Under the pieces are notes generated by a model. That model did not search any database. It was not told where the DNA came from and saw only the letters and a program-made list of their open reading frames with translations. From NCBI RefSeq assembly GCF_009176645.1, contig NZ_AP019007.1, forward strand, positions 2,542,001-2,606,000: a stretch of DNA of 64,000 nucleotides, given 5' to 3'. Source of the stretch: Enterobacter oligotrophicus (GTDB taxonomy: Bacteria > Pseudomonadota > Gammaproteobacteria > Enterobacterales > Enterobacteriaceae). The position numbers and the translations under genes were made by a program. Of this stretch, positions 1 through 8,359 are shown piece by piece. Within the stretch, counting starts at the first letter, position 1. The number at the start of each line of letters is the position of its first letter.

Positions 1-2
1 TG

Positions 3-335
3 TACAATGGTAAGAAAATTGGTGCCTATTCATTAGGGATTCAGCTTACGAAAGGCGCTGTCACGAACGACGCTGGCGATGAACTGTATCCTACCGCATC
101 GCTCAATAACGGAGCATCGTGGCAAACAACAGGAGGAGAGCGCTATTTAAAAGTTAAAACAGACAAAAGCGAATTATATTCCTTCAGTGACACTTTGGGC
201 GGCACGCCTGTCGCACAAACAAAGGTTAACTTTAACGTAGGTGTCGCTGCGGTGATTAACCCAACTAACGATTTAAATATCACGGATGAAGCCACGCTGG
301 ACGGCTTAACCAACGTTGAGCTGGTTTATCTGTAA
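3..335 (+). CDS. Fimbrial subunit, probable major pilin, 3' part only
   Basis: The frame is open from the window edge to a TAA stop and gives about 110 C-terminal residues ending in NVELVYL, so the start lies outside the window. The segment is rich in Thr, Asn, Gly and Val with alternating beta-strand character and has no cysteine, as expected for the C-terminal half of a chaperone-usher pilin. The motif NGKKIGAYSLGI resembles beta-type (DUF1120-like) fimbrial subunits, but this is from memory. It is followed by a hairpin and then by chaperone and usher genes on the same strand, so its role as the structural subunit of this operon is a good inference. CS1-type pilins are an alternative. Confidence 0.6.
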   Translation, partial: YNGKKIGAYSLGIQLTKGAVTNDAGDELYPTASLNNGASWQTTGGERYLKVKTDKSELYSFSDTLGGTPVAQTKVNFNVGVAAVINPTNDLNITDEATLDGLTNVELVYL

Positions 336-361
336 TCTCCCCCACGCATCATGAAATACCA

Positions 362-390
362 GACACCTCACTCCGGCGGGGTGTCATTTA
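362..390 (+). terminator. Intercistronic hairpin after the fimbrial subunit gene
   Basis: GACACC and GGTGTC form a six-base stem around a GC-rich loop, followed by ATTTA. It sits between the subunit gene and the chaperone gene. Such hairpins commonly let a subunit message outnumber the assembly-gene message. A U-tract is poor, so it is more likely a partial terminator or processing site. Confidence 0.4.
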
Positions 391-412
391 TCAATATTAA
401 TGGACTAATATT

Positions 413-1096
413 ATGCTGCTTTTAAAGAGAACGCTGATCTGTGCCTGCCTGCTGGCCTCATTCAACGGTATGGCTGCCGGAATGGTGCCGGATACCTCGC
501 TGCTTATTGTCAATGAAGACGAGCAGGGGGCAAGTATGGATGTCAAAAACACCGATGCTGAAGCACAGCTGCTTTACACTAAAATTATTGATCTCCCGGA
601 CGACCCAAAACCGGGCCTGATTGTCACGCAGCCGGTTGTGCGCGTAGATGCGGGTAAAACCCAGCGCGTGCGTTTTGTACTGAAAAGCAGCACTGAGCCG
701 CTGAAGGTGGAACATTTCAAGCGCGTTATCTTTACCGCCATCCCACAGCGCGAAAAGAACAAAATTAAAGTGGTGTTTAGTCAGAATCTTCCCGTTATTA
801 TTCATCCCACCGGGTTGGCGGTAAATATTGAGCCCTGGAAGGATCTCACCTGGCAGATTAAAAATGGCAACGTCACGGTAGAGAATAATACACCTTATGT
901 TGTTCGGATGGAGCAAAAGGTGAAGTTATTGCCTTCAGGCTCTTTTGCGAAACTCGATAAGTCCTATATTCTTCCGGGCGAAAAAATGACAGCCAGCGCC
1001 AGCAATAAATTCTCTTCCACAGAGAAACAGGTCGAGATATACCCTGCGACTCGCTATGGATATAAAGCGAAAAGCTATATTGTCGAGCTGAAATAA
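413..1096 (+). CDS. Periplasmic fimbrial chaperone
   Basis: The protein has 227 residues, the usual size for PapD/FimC-like chaperones. The N-terminus (MLLLKRTLICACLLASFNGMAA) is a Sec signal peptide with likely cleavage near residue 22. The mature part starts with a G1-like strand (TSLLIVNEDEQGASMDVKN) and carries the family pattern of an N-terminal Ig-like domain followed by a second domain ending in GYKAKSYIVELK. It should bind subunits in the periplasm by donor-strand complementation and pass them to the usher encoded 32 bases downstream. ATG 413 follows shortly after the hairpin. The specific chaperone subclass was not determined. Confidence 0.85.
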   Translation: MLLLKRTLICACLLASFNGMAAGMVPDTSLLIVNEDEQGASMDVKNTDAEAQLLYTKIIDLPDDPKPGLIVTQPVVRVDAGKTQRVRFVLKSSTEPLKVEHFKRVIFTAIPQREKNKIKVVFSQNLPVIIHPTGLAVNIEPWKDLTWQIKNGNVTVENNTPYVVRMEQKVKLLPSGSFAKLDKSYILPGEKMTASASNKFSSTEKQVEIYPATRYGYKAKSYIVELK

Positions 1097-1128
1097 TAGC
1101 AATTTATTTAACAGCACATGGAGTGGTT

Positions 1129-3555
1129 ATGTTAAAAAATTCCTGTAAAAAAGGAATGCTTGCGTTTTACCTTACTACGCTTGCTTTCAGTATTCGGGCA
1201 GAAATTAACCCAGCAGCGGATGAACCCATGGAGTTGGCGCGAGCGATATTTGATACCGAGGCCTTAAAAACCCAGGGGCTTGATCCTGCTATTGCTGATT
1301 ACTATTCCATGACTCCCCGTTTTACTCCCGGCTATCATAACGTAACTGTTAATCTTAACGGGAAAAGCCGTGCAATTATGCCGGTCAAATTTGACGAAGA
1401 AGGGACGCCGTGTATTGATAAAGATTTTCTTGAAAATGCGGGTCTGATTAAACAAATTAAGAGAGGCTCCTGTCCGAAGATTCATCAATACTGGTCCGGG
1501 TCAACTATACAGTCATCTCCTGATATAGAAGAGATTTCACTTGTTGTTCCGCCGGAAGCGCTTGACCCTAATTTTGGCCGTCAGTTCGCGGAGGTTCGCG
1601 GGGGTCGTGCGGCAATGCTGAATTACTCCATGTTCGGCACCCATAACCAATATGATGATGAAAATGCCGATCGTTTCCAGTCCACTTTTGAAATGGGCTT
1701 TAACGCCGGGGACTGGATTGTGCGCAGTATGCAATTCATCAGCGATGGCAGCGATCAAGATTTCGACGTCGATTCTCTTTATACCTATGCCCAGCGTACT
1801 TTTACCGATTATGGCGTGATGGTGCAGGGCGGTCAGATTAACGTGGCCAACAGTCGCTTCAGTATTCCGGGTATTTATGGGGTACAAATGATGCCGGATA
1901 CCGCCCTTTTGCCTCAGTCTGGAACGGGTGTCGAAGTCAGCGGTATTGCTCGCAATCCTCAGGCGCGTGTTGATATCCGCCAGGGTGGGCAGCTTATTTA
2001 CTCTACCCTGGTTCCCGCCGGGCCGTTCAATCTGGATGACGTGCCGCTTGCCAACCTCAACACCGACCTGAACGTGACGGTAACCGAAACTGACGGTAGC
2101 GAAAACCACTTTACCGTGTCGGCGAGCACCTTCCGCAGCAACCACGTGGGCCGTGCGCCTGGTTTTACGCTGGCGGTGGGACGTGTCGAAGATATGGTGG
2201 ACTCGCGGTTTGAAAACCCGTGGGTGGTTTCTGCCAACAACGGCTGGTCCATCAACAAGCGAATGAATTTCCTGGCCGGCATGGTGATGGCGGATAACCA
2301 CTATTACGGTTTCTCCGGCAATCTGGATACCGTTCCGATGCAGAACCTGTATGCCTCGCTCGGTTTTCTGGCGTCGATAGACAACCTGTCGCAAACGGAT
2401 GGCAACAAAACGACGCTGGATTTGGGCTATTCACTGCCGTGGGGCATTGGCATTTCGCTGGGCGGCAGCTACGGCACGCCGGATTACCGTGAAATGACGG
2501 AGTTGTACGGTGACGACGACGATATGTCGCAAACCAAATACGACACCAACGTGGGTATCAACTGGTCCAACACCACGCTCGGCCGTTTCTCTCTCAGCTA
2601 CTACCGCAATGAGAGCTGGAACAGCGAATACGACAGCCGCCGATTTATTTCATCCTGGTCACAAACGTTTAAATACTTCAACGTGAGCGTGAACTGGGAG
2701 TCGGATGTCAGCCGGAACGACAGCAGCGATGACGATCAATTCTATGTGAACGTGTCGATCCCGCTTGGACGTAGCGGCGTTAGCACCAGCTCCTGGTATC
2801 GGGAAAGTGAAGGCAGAAGCTCCTACGGCACGCGAGCAATGGGTTCATTAAACAACGAGAACCAGTATGTGGTTGGCGTCACTCAGGATCATGATGAAAA
2901 CACCACCAGCTGGGATAGCTCGCTGAACAGCAATCTGCATTACACCAACCTTGCGCTGGCGGCAGGGGGGGATAACGACAACAATACCAACTATTCTGCG
3001 GCGTTGAGCGGCGGGATTGTGGCTCATAGCGATGGCGTGACCTTCTCTCCGTACCGTGTTGCCGATACGTATGCCATCGCCAAACTGGACAAGCCGGTAG
3101 CAGGTATCGAGATTGACACAACGCGCGGTGCGGTATGGACCGATAAGTGGGGCCAGGCGGTTATTCCAGCACTATCACCCTTCCGCGAAAGCACCATTGA
3201 GATCAACACGGAAAGTTTGCCTGGGAATTTGGACATAAGAAACGGCAGAACCGCAATCAAAGCGTCTCACGGTGCTGTGGCGAAGTGGGAGTTTGCGACG
3301 TTAAGCCAGCGCCGCGTGTTGCTCAGCATCAGCCGTGTGGATGGTACGCCGCTGCCGGAAGGCGTTTCCATCGTGGACGGGACGGGCGAGTACGTCACAA
3401 CTGCGCCTGAAGAGGGTGTGATCTTCCTCAACGATATCTCCGCCAGCCAACAATTATATGCGAAGCTGGACGAAGGGCGTTGCAAGCTGACGTATACGCT
3501 TCCAGAGGCAGAACCGAATAAATTTTATGAAGAGGTCACAGGGAAATGTCTCTAA
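1129..3555 (+). CDS. Outer-membrane fimbrial usher
   Basis: At 808 residues this is a full-length FimD/PapC-type usher. A signal peptide ends near SIRA, followed by an N-terminal domain (roughly residues 25-145), a long beta-barrel rich in Asn, Asp, Ser and Tyr with the plug region, and C-terminal domains. The stretch GTGVEVSGIARNPQARV followed by GPFNLDDVPL is the usher signature, and a C-terminal Cys pair (GRCKL, TGKCL) is typical. I chose ATG 1129, with GGAGT upstream, over the in-frame GTG six bases earlier. It exports and assembles the pilus across the outer membrane. Its stop overlaps the start of the next gene by ten bases, indicating translational coupling. Confidence 0.9.
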   Translation: MLKNSCKKGMLAFYLTTLAFSIRAEINPAADEPMELARAIFDTEALKTQGLDPAIADYYSMTPRFTPGYHNVTVNLNGKSRAIMPVKFDEEGTPCIDKDFLENAGLIKQIKRGSCPKIHQYWSGSTIQSSPDIEEISLVVPPEALDPNFGRQFAEVRGGRAAMLNYSMFGTHNQYDDENADRFQSTFEMGFNAGDWIVRSMQFISDGSDQDFDVDSLYTYAQRTFTDYGVMVQGGQINVANSRFSIPGIYGVQMMPDTALLPQSGTGVEVSGIARNPQARVDIRQGGQLIYSTLVPAGPFNLDDVPLANLNTDLNVTVTETDGSENHFTVSASTFRSNHVGRAPGFTLAVGRVEDMVDSRFENPWVVSANNGWSINKRMNFLAGMVMADNHYYGFSGNLDTVPMQNLYASLGFLASIDNLSQTDGNKTTLDLGYSLPWGIGISLGGSYGTPDYREMTELYGDDDDMSQTKYDTNVGINWSNTTLGRFSLSYYRNESWNSEYDSRRFISSWSQTFKYFNVSVNWESDVSRNDSSDDDQFYVNVSIPLGRSGVSTSSWYRESEGRSSYGTRAMGSLNNENQYVVGVTQDHDENTTSWDSSLNSNLHYTNLALAAGGDNDNNTNYSAALSGGIVAHSDGVTFSPYRVADTYAIAKLDKPVAGIEIDTTRGAVWTDKWGQAVIPALSPFRESTIEINTESLPGNLDIRNGRTAIKASHGAVAKWEFATLSQRRVLLSISRVDGTPLPEGVSIVDGTGEYVTTAPEEGVIFLNDISASQQLYAKLDEGRCKLTYTLPEAEPNKFYEEVTGKCL

Positions 3556-4145
3556 ATAATGTTAAAAAATACATGATGTTAATCGTGTTGCTCTGCGGTG
3601 CGTCGGGTCTTCCGGCGTTGGCGCAAGCCGATGACGGCGACTGTGAAATGATGTCCGCTGTGAAGAAAGTTGACTACGGCCGCTATCGTAAAGAGGACAT
3701 GCGTCAGACATCTGCCGAGCATGTCGGTAAAGTCTATAACGGCTATGCCTCAGTGACACGTGAGCTGCAGGTTTCGGTGATGTGCCCGGACGCGCGCAAA
3801 ATGCGAATCACGGTTGATGGTGCCGCGAGGCAGAATATGGCGTACCGGTTTACGGATAAGGGTGCGATGAAGATCGAGTTTAAAGATGGCCGGGTCGACG
3901 GCAGTACGGTACAGCTGGCTGACGTCGATATCGGGGCGGTCGCCGTTCAGAACGGGTCCTCGCAGGTCACGCTGAAACCTGAAAAAGCGCTGGCTGCAGT
4001 GAATGGTGCGGAAGTGGCAGGAGAGCAATTCACCGCGACCATGATGATAACGACCTACCTGTCCGATGAAGCCTTCAGCGTCACCAACACGACGGTTTTT
4101 GAAGAGACGCTGACGCTTAACGTCGATACCCTTCCTGCGCATTAA
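3546..4145 (+). CDS. Minor fimbrial subunit or tip protein
   Basis: The 199-residue product has a signal peptide (cleavage near ALAQA, about residue 27). The mature part has two cysteines, in DGDCEMM and VMCPDA, spaced as in a pilin disulfide. The VDYG motif shortly after the first cysteine is common in beta-type fimbrial subunits (DUF1120-like). It is the last gene of the operon and overlaps the usher gene by ten bases. Position and size suggest a minor or adhesive tip subunit, but no receptor-binding domain is recognisable. I am sure it is a secreted fimbrial-operon protein, less sure of its exact role. Confidence 0.6.
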   Translation: MSLNNVKKYMMLIVLLCGASGLPALAQADDGDCEMMSAVKKVDYGRYRKEDMRQTSAEHVGKVYNGYASVTRELQVSVMCPDARKMRITVDGAARQNMAYRFTDKGAMKIEFKDGRVDGSTVQLADVDIGAVAVQNGSSQVTLKPEKALAAVNGAEVAGEQFTATMMITTYLSDEAFSVTNTTVFEETLTLNVDTLPAH

Positions 4146-4150
4146 TCTCT

Positions 4151-4182
4151 CTGGTGCCCGGCATCTGTTCTGTCGGGCATCT
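4151..4182. terminator. Possible hairpin between convergent genes
   Basis: TGCCCG and CGGGCA form a six-base stem in the 39-base gap between the fimbrial operon and azlD, which converge here. No long T-run follows, so termination is only suggested. Confidence 0.3.
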
Positions 4183-4184
4183 CC

Positions 4185-4508
4185 TTACTGGATACCTGCC
4201 AGACGCAGCAGCGCTGTCACCACCGCAGCTGCCACGATCACAACAATCAACGGCATTTTTCGCCATGCCAGGAACACCGCAAACGCCACGCCCAACACCC
4301 GCGCCATTCCGGCGAAATGTTCACCTTCATAAAAGGTTGTTGCCAGCGCCACGGAAAACAGCAATACCGTTGCCGCATCGGAAAGCAGCGCCTGGGAGCG
4401 CTCAGACAGCGCCAGTCGACTCCCCAGTTTCGCTCCGCCAAGACGCATCAAATACGTCCCCGCAGAAAGAATGGCGATGCCGAGAATAAAGACCGTCATG
4501 TTTCCCAT
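4185..4508 (-). CDS. AzlD family branched-chain amino-acid exporter, small subunit
   Basis: The 107-residue protein is strongly hydrophobic with three to four predicted membrane helices and the family pattern GTYLMRLGGAKLG near residues 17-29. AzlD (YgaH in E. coli) pairs with AzlC (YgaZ) in the inner membrane to export branched-chain amino acids or related compounds. The ATG overlaps the last base of the azlC stop codon (TAATG), so the two are translationally coupled. The substrate here is not shown by the sequence. Confidence 0.85.
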   Translation of the reverse strand: MGNMTVFILGIAILSAGTYLMRLGGAKLGSRLALSERSQALLSDAATVLLFSVALATTFYEGEHFAGMARVLGVAFAVFLAWRKMPLIVVIVAAAVVTALLRLAGIQ

Positions 4509-5167
4509 TATTTTTTCCTCGCGGCAAGGCCGAGTAAAGAGAGCAGAACCGGTAAACCCACCGGCGCAAACGGTACGGCGGCCAGCGACAACACCGCGCC
4601 GCTACAGGCGCGGATCAGCGTCGTGCGGTTTTTAAATGCGGGCACCACCAGCGCCAGCAGAATCGCCGGGAAGACCGCATCCAGCCCGATGGTTTCCGGG
4701 TCCGGCAACAGTTTACCAACCATCGCCCCCAGCAGAGCACCCAGCGGCCAGATAATCGCCACGCCTAAACCGCACAGCCAGTAGGCCGCTTTACGCTGTT
4801 CGGCTGTTTTTTGCGACAGGCCAAATACCACGCTTTCGTCATTCATGATGTGGCAGCCCAGGAAACTCAGGGCGCGATTGCCGACCAGTTCACGCACCGT
4901 CACGCCAAACGGGACATGACGGGCATTAACCAGTAATCCGGCCGCTGCCGCTGCCAGCGGGTTACCGCCGCTCGCCACAATGCCGATAAACATAAATTCA
5001 GAAGCCCCTGCCAGCACGGTGATGGAAAGCACAAACGGCACCCAGATCGGGAAGCCGTAGGCCATCGCCAGCGAGCCATAAGACATCCCGACCACGCCCA
5101 CCGCGAGGCAAACCAGGATGATTGCTTTTATCGTGTCGCCTTTCAGGCAGGAGAGGTGATGCTTCAT
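4508..5167 (-). CDS. AzlC family branched-chain amino-acid exporter, large subunit
   Basis: The protein has 219 residues, hydrophobic throughout, with the AzlC/YgaZ pattern including the early GMSYGSLAMAYGFP segment, LAGASEFMFIGIVASGG and the NARHVPFGVTVRE loop. It forms an inner-membrane export pair with the downstream AzlD. It is transcribed away from an XRE-cupin regulator, a common arrangement for azlCD pairs. A 15-base palindrome in the shared promoter region is a candidate operator. The function as a valine-type exporter is transferred from YgaZH and not demonstrated. Confidence 0.85.
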   Translation of the reverse strand: MKHHLSCLKGDTIKAIILVCLAVGVVGMSYGSLAMAYGFPIWVPFVLSITVLAGASEFMFIGIVASGGNPLAAAAAGLLVNARHVPFGVTVRELVGNRALSFLGCHIMNDESVVFGLSQKTAEQRKAAYWLCGLGVAIIWPLGALLGAMVGKLLPDPETIGLDAVFPAILLALVVPAFKNRTTLIRACSGAVLSLAAVPFAPVGLPVLLSLLGLAARKK

Positions 5168-5230
5168 ACAATTTTAGCCATATCGAACGTATTTCCATTA
5201 TAATGAACGCATCAGGATCGTTTTACAAGA

Positions 5231-5245
5231 CGAACGATTCGTTCG
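5231..5245. promoter_or_regulatory. Candidate operator of the XRE-cupin regulator
   Basis: CGAACG-ATT-CGTTCG is a perfect inverted repeat 26 bases before the regulator start and 64 bases before azlC. A further GAACG occurs at about 5205 and CGAACG at about 5184, next to TATAAT-like sequence (5197-5204) that could serve either strand. Binding by the adjacent regulator is an inference. Confidence 0.5.
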
Positions 5246-5270
5246 ATTTAAATAAAAAAGAGGCCGTTTT

Positions 5271-5819
5271 ATGACGCAGCCAATCAGCGTGATCGCCAAA
5301 AGTCTGGTGCGAGAACGCCTGCGAACCGGGCTTTCACTGGCGGAGATTGCCCGCCGTGCCGGGATCGCCAAATCTACGCTTTCGCAGCTGGAGTCCGGCA
5401 ACGGTAACCCGAGCCTGGAAACGCTGTGGTCGCTTTGCGTGGCGCTGGATATCCCTTTCGCGCGCTTGCTGGAACCGCAACTGCCGACCACTCAGGTGAT
5501 CCGCAGAGGTGAAGGGACGAAGGTGATTGCCGGGCAAGCTAACTATGAGGCTATCTTGCTGGCGGCATGTCCGCCAGGTGCGCGTCGTGATATCTATCTG
5601 TTGCTGACCCAACCGGGGGCGGACCGCATCTCTCAACCCCATCCGCCAGGATCGGTTGAGCACATTATCGTAACGCAGGGGCGGGCGGTAGTCGGTTTGC
5701 TCGACGCACCGGAAGAGCTGGGGGAAGGGGATTACATTTGCTATCCCGCCGATCGGCCGCATATCTTTAAGGCGCTGGAGCCGGATACGCATGCACTGCT
5801 GGTGGCGGAGCAGAACTGA
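5271..5819 (+). CDS. XRE-family regulator with C-terminal cupin domain
   Basis: The 182-residue protein has an N-terminal helix-turn-helix (about residues 13-65; LSLAEIARRAGIAKSTLSQLESG) and a C-terminal cupin barrel (about 100-178) with PHPPGSVEHI and the closing PADRPHIFKALEP. Such proteins are typically ligand-responsive repressors. Its divergent position suggests it controls azlCD and itself, perhaps sensing an amino acid through the cupin. ATG 5271 follows an A- and G-rich stretch. The ligand is unknown. Confidence 0.85.
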   Translation: MTQPISVIAKSLVRERLRTGLSLAEIARRAGIAKSTLSQLESGNGNPSLETLWSLCVALDIPFARLLEPQLPTTQVIRRGEGTKVIAGQANYEAILLAACPPGARRDIYLLLTQPGADRISQPHPPGSVEHIIVTQGRAVVGLLDAPEELGEGDYICYPADRPHIFKALEPDTHALLVAEQN

Positions 5820-5862
5820 GACTGAACGCCTCGCCCTCTCAGGAAGAGGACGAGGGGGAGCA

Positions 5863-6177
5863 TTACGCTAAATAAAACACCTCTTTCAGCTCCGCACTTA
5901 CCGGGCTGTTGTCCGGGTTCGACGGCATCACCTCGCGCATATGTTTCCACCAGCGCTGGCACACGTCGGTGTTCGCTACCGCATTCCAGCGCTCTTCCGA
6001 TTCAATCTCAACGATTGCAAACAGCAGGTTGCGAGCTTTATCGAGATAAATGGCGTAGTGATGTGCGCCGTGGTCTTTCAGCACCGCTTCCAGCTCAGGC
6101 CAGACAGGGTTGTGGCGACGCTCGTACTCTTCGTGCGCGTCCGGGTTTACCTGCATCACAAAGGCTTTACGGATCAT
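5863..6177 (-). CDS. rhaM: L-rhamnose mutarotase
   Basis: The 104-residue product matches E. coli RhaM in length and pattern ([29 protein letters not shown], with the H-N-P-V-W-P segment). It interconverts alpha- and beta-L-rhamnose in the cytoplasm, which speeds supply to RhaA. Its ATG overlaps the stop of the upstream dehydrogenase gene by four bases (ATGA). It is the last gene of the long rhamnose operon; in E. coli it directly follows rhaD, but here five genes lie between. Confidence 0.93.
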   Translation of the reverse strand: MIRKAFVMQVNPDAHEEYERRHNPVWPELEAVLKDHGAHHYAIYLDKARNLLFAIVEIESEERWNAVANTDVCQRWWKHMREVMPSNPDNSPVSAELKEVFYLA

Positions 6178-7322
6178 AATGCCTCCAGATACAGCTCGCG
6201 GACCTCATCGCGGCTGGCAGTGCGCGGGTTGCACGGCGCACACGGGTCGGCGAGGGCTTTATCCAGCCAGCCTTCAATATCCGCTTTCGTCACACCGAGC
6301 TGGCTGAAACCGGACGGAATGCCGACACGGGCGCTCAGGTCGCGAATTGCCTGAATAGCCGACATGCTGGCCGCTTCATCGCTCATCCCACGCGTATCGA
6401 CGCCCATCGCCTGCGCGACGCGGGCAAAACGGGCTACCGCGTTCGGACGGTTAAAGTTTTCGATGATCGGCAGCAGGATGGCATTGCACACGCCGTGCGG
6501 CAGGTTGTGCGTCGCGCCCGGCTGGTGCGCCAGCGCATGTACCAGCCCCAGACCGGCACTGTTAAACGCCATGCCTGCCAGATACTGACCAAACGCCATC
6601 TGTTCACGCGCTTCAAGGTTGTGGCCGTCGTCGACCGCTTTCGGCAGCCAGAGAGCGATCAGGCGAATCGCTTCCAGCGCGTTAGCGTCGGTCAGCGGGT
6701 GCGCGCCGACGGAGACATACGCTTCAATGGCGTGGGTTAATGCATCCATGCCGGTTGCGGCGGTGACAGAGGCAGGAATATCGAGCATCACGCTGGCATC
6801 ATCCACGGCGATATCCGGGATGATATTCGGGTCGATGATCACCTCTTTCACCTGTCGTTCGGAGTCAATAATCACCGCGTTGCTGGTCATCTCCGCCGCC
6901 GTACCTGCGGTGGTGTTAATCGCCACCAGCGGCACGCCTGCGTTTTTCACTTTGCCGACGCCGGAGTAAGCGGTCGACGGACCCGGATTGGCGGTGAGGA
7001 TTTTAATCGCTTTGGCGGTATCAATCGGGCTGCCGCCGCCAAAAGCGATCACGTAGTCACACTCCGCGTCCTGATATGCTGCAAACCCTTTTTGCACCAG
7101 CGCTTCCGTCGGGTTCGGAAACACCTCGTCAAACAGGTGATATGACATCTCATGCGCGTCCAGCGCGGCAAACAGGCTGTCGAGCAGGCCCAGTTTCACC
7201 AGCTGGCCGTCGGTGACAATCAGCGCTTTGCCCCACTGCTTGTTCGCCACCAGGTTGACCATATCGCCGATTGCACCCGCACCGTGCAGGCTGATTTTTG
7301 GAAGTGCCAACATAAAGCTCAT
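6174..7322 (-). CDS. Iron-containing alcohol dehydrogenase, probable lactaldehyde reductase
   Basis: The 382-residue protein is a group III Fe-dependent alcohol dehydrogenase. The [12 protein letters not shown] nucleotide motif lies near residue 96, [10 protein letters not shown] near 137, and metal ligands appear in [12 protein letters not shown] and in [10 protein letters not shown] with NLPHGV. It resembles both FucO and YiaY; overall spelling looks closer to YiaY. Placed between a rhamnose transporter and rhaM, it probably reduces L-lactaldehyde from RhaD to 1,2-propanediol with NADH during anaerobic growth. ATG 7322 follows a strong AAGGAGAA site and was preferred to an upstream in-frame TTG. 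Confidence 0.8.
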   Translation of the reverse strand: MSFMLALPKISLHGAGAIGDMVNLVANKQWGKALIVTDGQLVKLGLLDSLFAALDAHEMSYHLFDEVFPNPTEALVQKGFAAYQDAECDYVIAFGGGSPIDTAKAIKILTANPGPSTAYSGVGKVKNAGVPLVAINTTAGTAAEMTSNAVIIDSERQVKEVIIDPNIIPDIAVDDASVMLDIPASVTAATGMDALTHAIEAYVSVGAHPLTDANALEAIRLIALWLPKAVDDGHNLEAREQMAFGQYLAGMAFNSAGLGLVHALAHQPGATHNLPHGVCNAILLPIIENFNRPNAVARFARVAQAMGVDTRGMSDEAASMSAIQAIRDLSARVGIPSGFSQLGVTKADIEGWLDKALADPCAPCNPRTASRDEVRELYLEAL

Positions 7323-7354
7323 GATAATTCTCCTTAATATTGATATTGCGAAAC

Positions 7355-8359
7355 TCAAATCCGTCTTCGTTGCATCACCCGGCGGGTAATAATCGGCAGC
7401 GAAATCACCACGATCAGCATTGCGCCGATAATCACCGACATCACAATGCCGGGCACGTTAAGCAGGCTCAGGCCAAAGGTCACCAGACCCATCAGGAAGG
7501 CGGCGATAATCACGCCCACCATGCTGCCGGACCCACCAAGAATATTGACGCCGCCGAGCACCGCCATCGTCACCACCGCCAGCTCCCAGCCCATCGCGAT
7601 CGTCGGGCGGGTACTGCCCAGACGCGAGGTGAGCAGCACCGACGCCAGGCCGGACATCAGCCCCACCAGCGCGAACAGGATCAGGTTGTGGTGCTTAACG
7701 TTAATGCCGGAGTACCATGCCCCGGTCGGGTTGTTGCCGATGGCGTAAGTGCGGCGGCCAAAGTTGGTGCGGTGCAGCACAAAGGCAAACACAGCGGCCA
7801 GCACGATAAACAGCGCAAACTCAAACGACAGCGCGCCCCAGACGTAGCCCTGGCCGAACCAGGCGAAACTCTCCGGGTAGGCATTCAACGCCTGATCGCC
7901 GAGCAGGATGTAGGTGATCCCGCGATACAGGCTCATGGTGCCGATGGTGATGACGATGGACGACAGGTTAAAGCGCGTTACCAGAATGCCGTTGAACAGC
8001 CCGCACAGCAGCCCGACGCCTAATCCCACGCACACCAGCAGGGGCGTATCGACGCCTGCGGCCGCACAAAAGCCCATTACCGTCGAGCTGAGCGCGATGG
8101 TGGAGGCTACCGACAGATCAATTTCACGGGCGATAATCAGCATTGCCATTGGCAGCACGATGATCGCTTTTTCGGTGAAGTTGAACGTCGCATCGGAGAG
8201 GTTCCAGATATTGAGGAAGTAGGGCGAGGCGAGGGCGTTGCCCACGAACACCGCCAGCGTCACCGCCAGCAGGAAGCCTTCCCAGCACAGCAGGCGCTGG
8301 AAGATGCCCGTCTGAGCAGGCACGTTTTTGATCTCTTCAGTGGTCATCATTTTGCTCAT
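7355..8359 (-). CDS. Sugar ABC transporter permease (rhamnose type), second permease
   Basis: The protein has 334 residues with about eight to ten membrane helices and the RbsC-like pattern (IIAREIDLSVASTIALSS, ITIGTMSLYRGI, AIGNNPTGAWYSGI, VTMAVLGGVNILGGSGS). It matches the RhaQ-type permease of the RhaSTPQ rhamnose transporter known from Rhizobium leguminosarum. Its ATG overlaps the stop of the other permease gene by four bases. It should form the membrane channel as a heterodimer with that permease in the inner membrane. Specificity for rhamnose is inferred from operon context. Confidence 0.85.
   Translation of the reverse strand: MSKMMTTEEIKNVPAQTGIFQRLLCWEGFLLAVTLAVFVGNALASPYFLNIWNLSDATFNFTEKAIIVLPMAMLIIAREIDLSVASTIALSSTVMGFCAAAGVDTPLLVCVGLGVGLLCGLFNGILVTRFNLSSIVITIGTMSLYRGITYILLGDQALNAYPESFAWFGQGYVWGALSFEFALFIVLAAVFAFVLHRTNFGRRTYAIGNNPTGAWYSGINVKHHNLILFALVGLMSGLASVLLTSRLGSTRPTIAMGWELAVVTMAVLGGVNILGGSGSMVGVIIAAFLMGLVTFGLSLLNVPGIVMSVIIGAMLIVVISLPIITRRVMQRRRI

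Noticed and set aside
1537..2394. A 285-codon open frame antisense to the usher gene
   Set aside because: The usher is intact and matches its family, and the antisense frame has no independent support.
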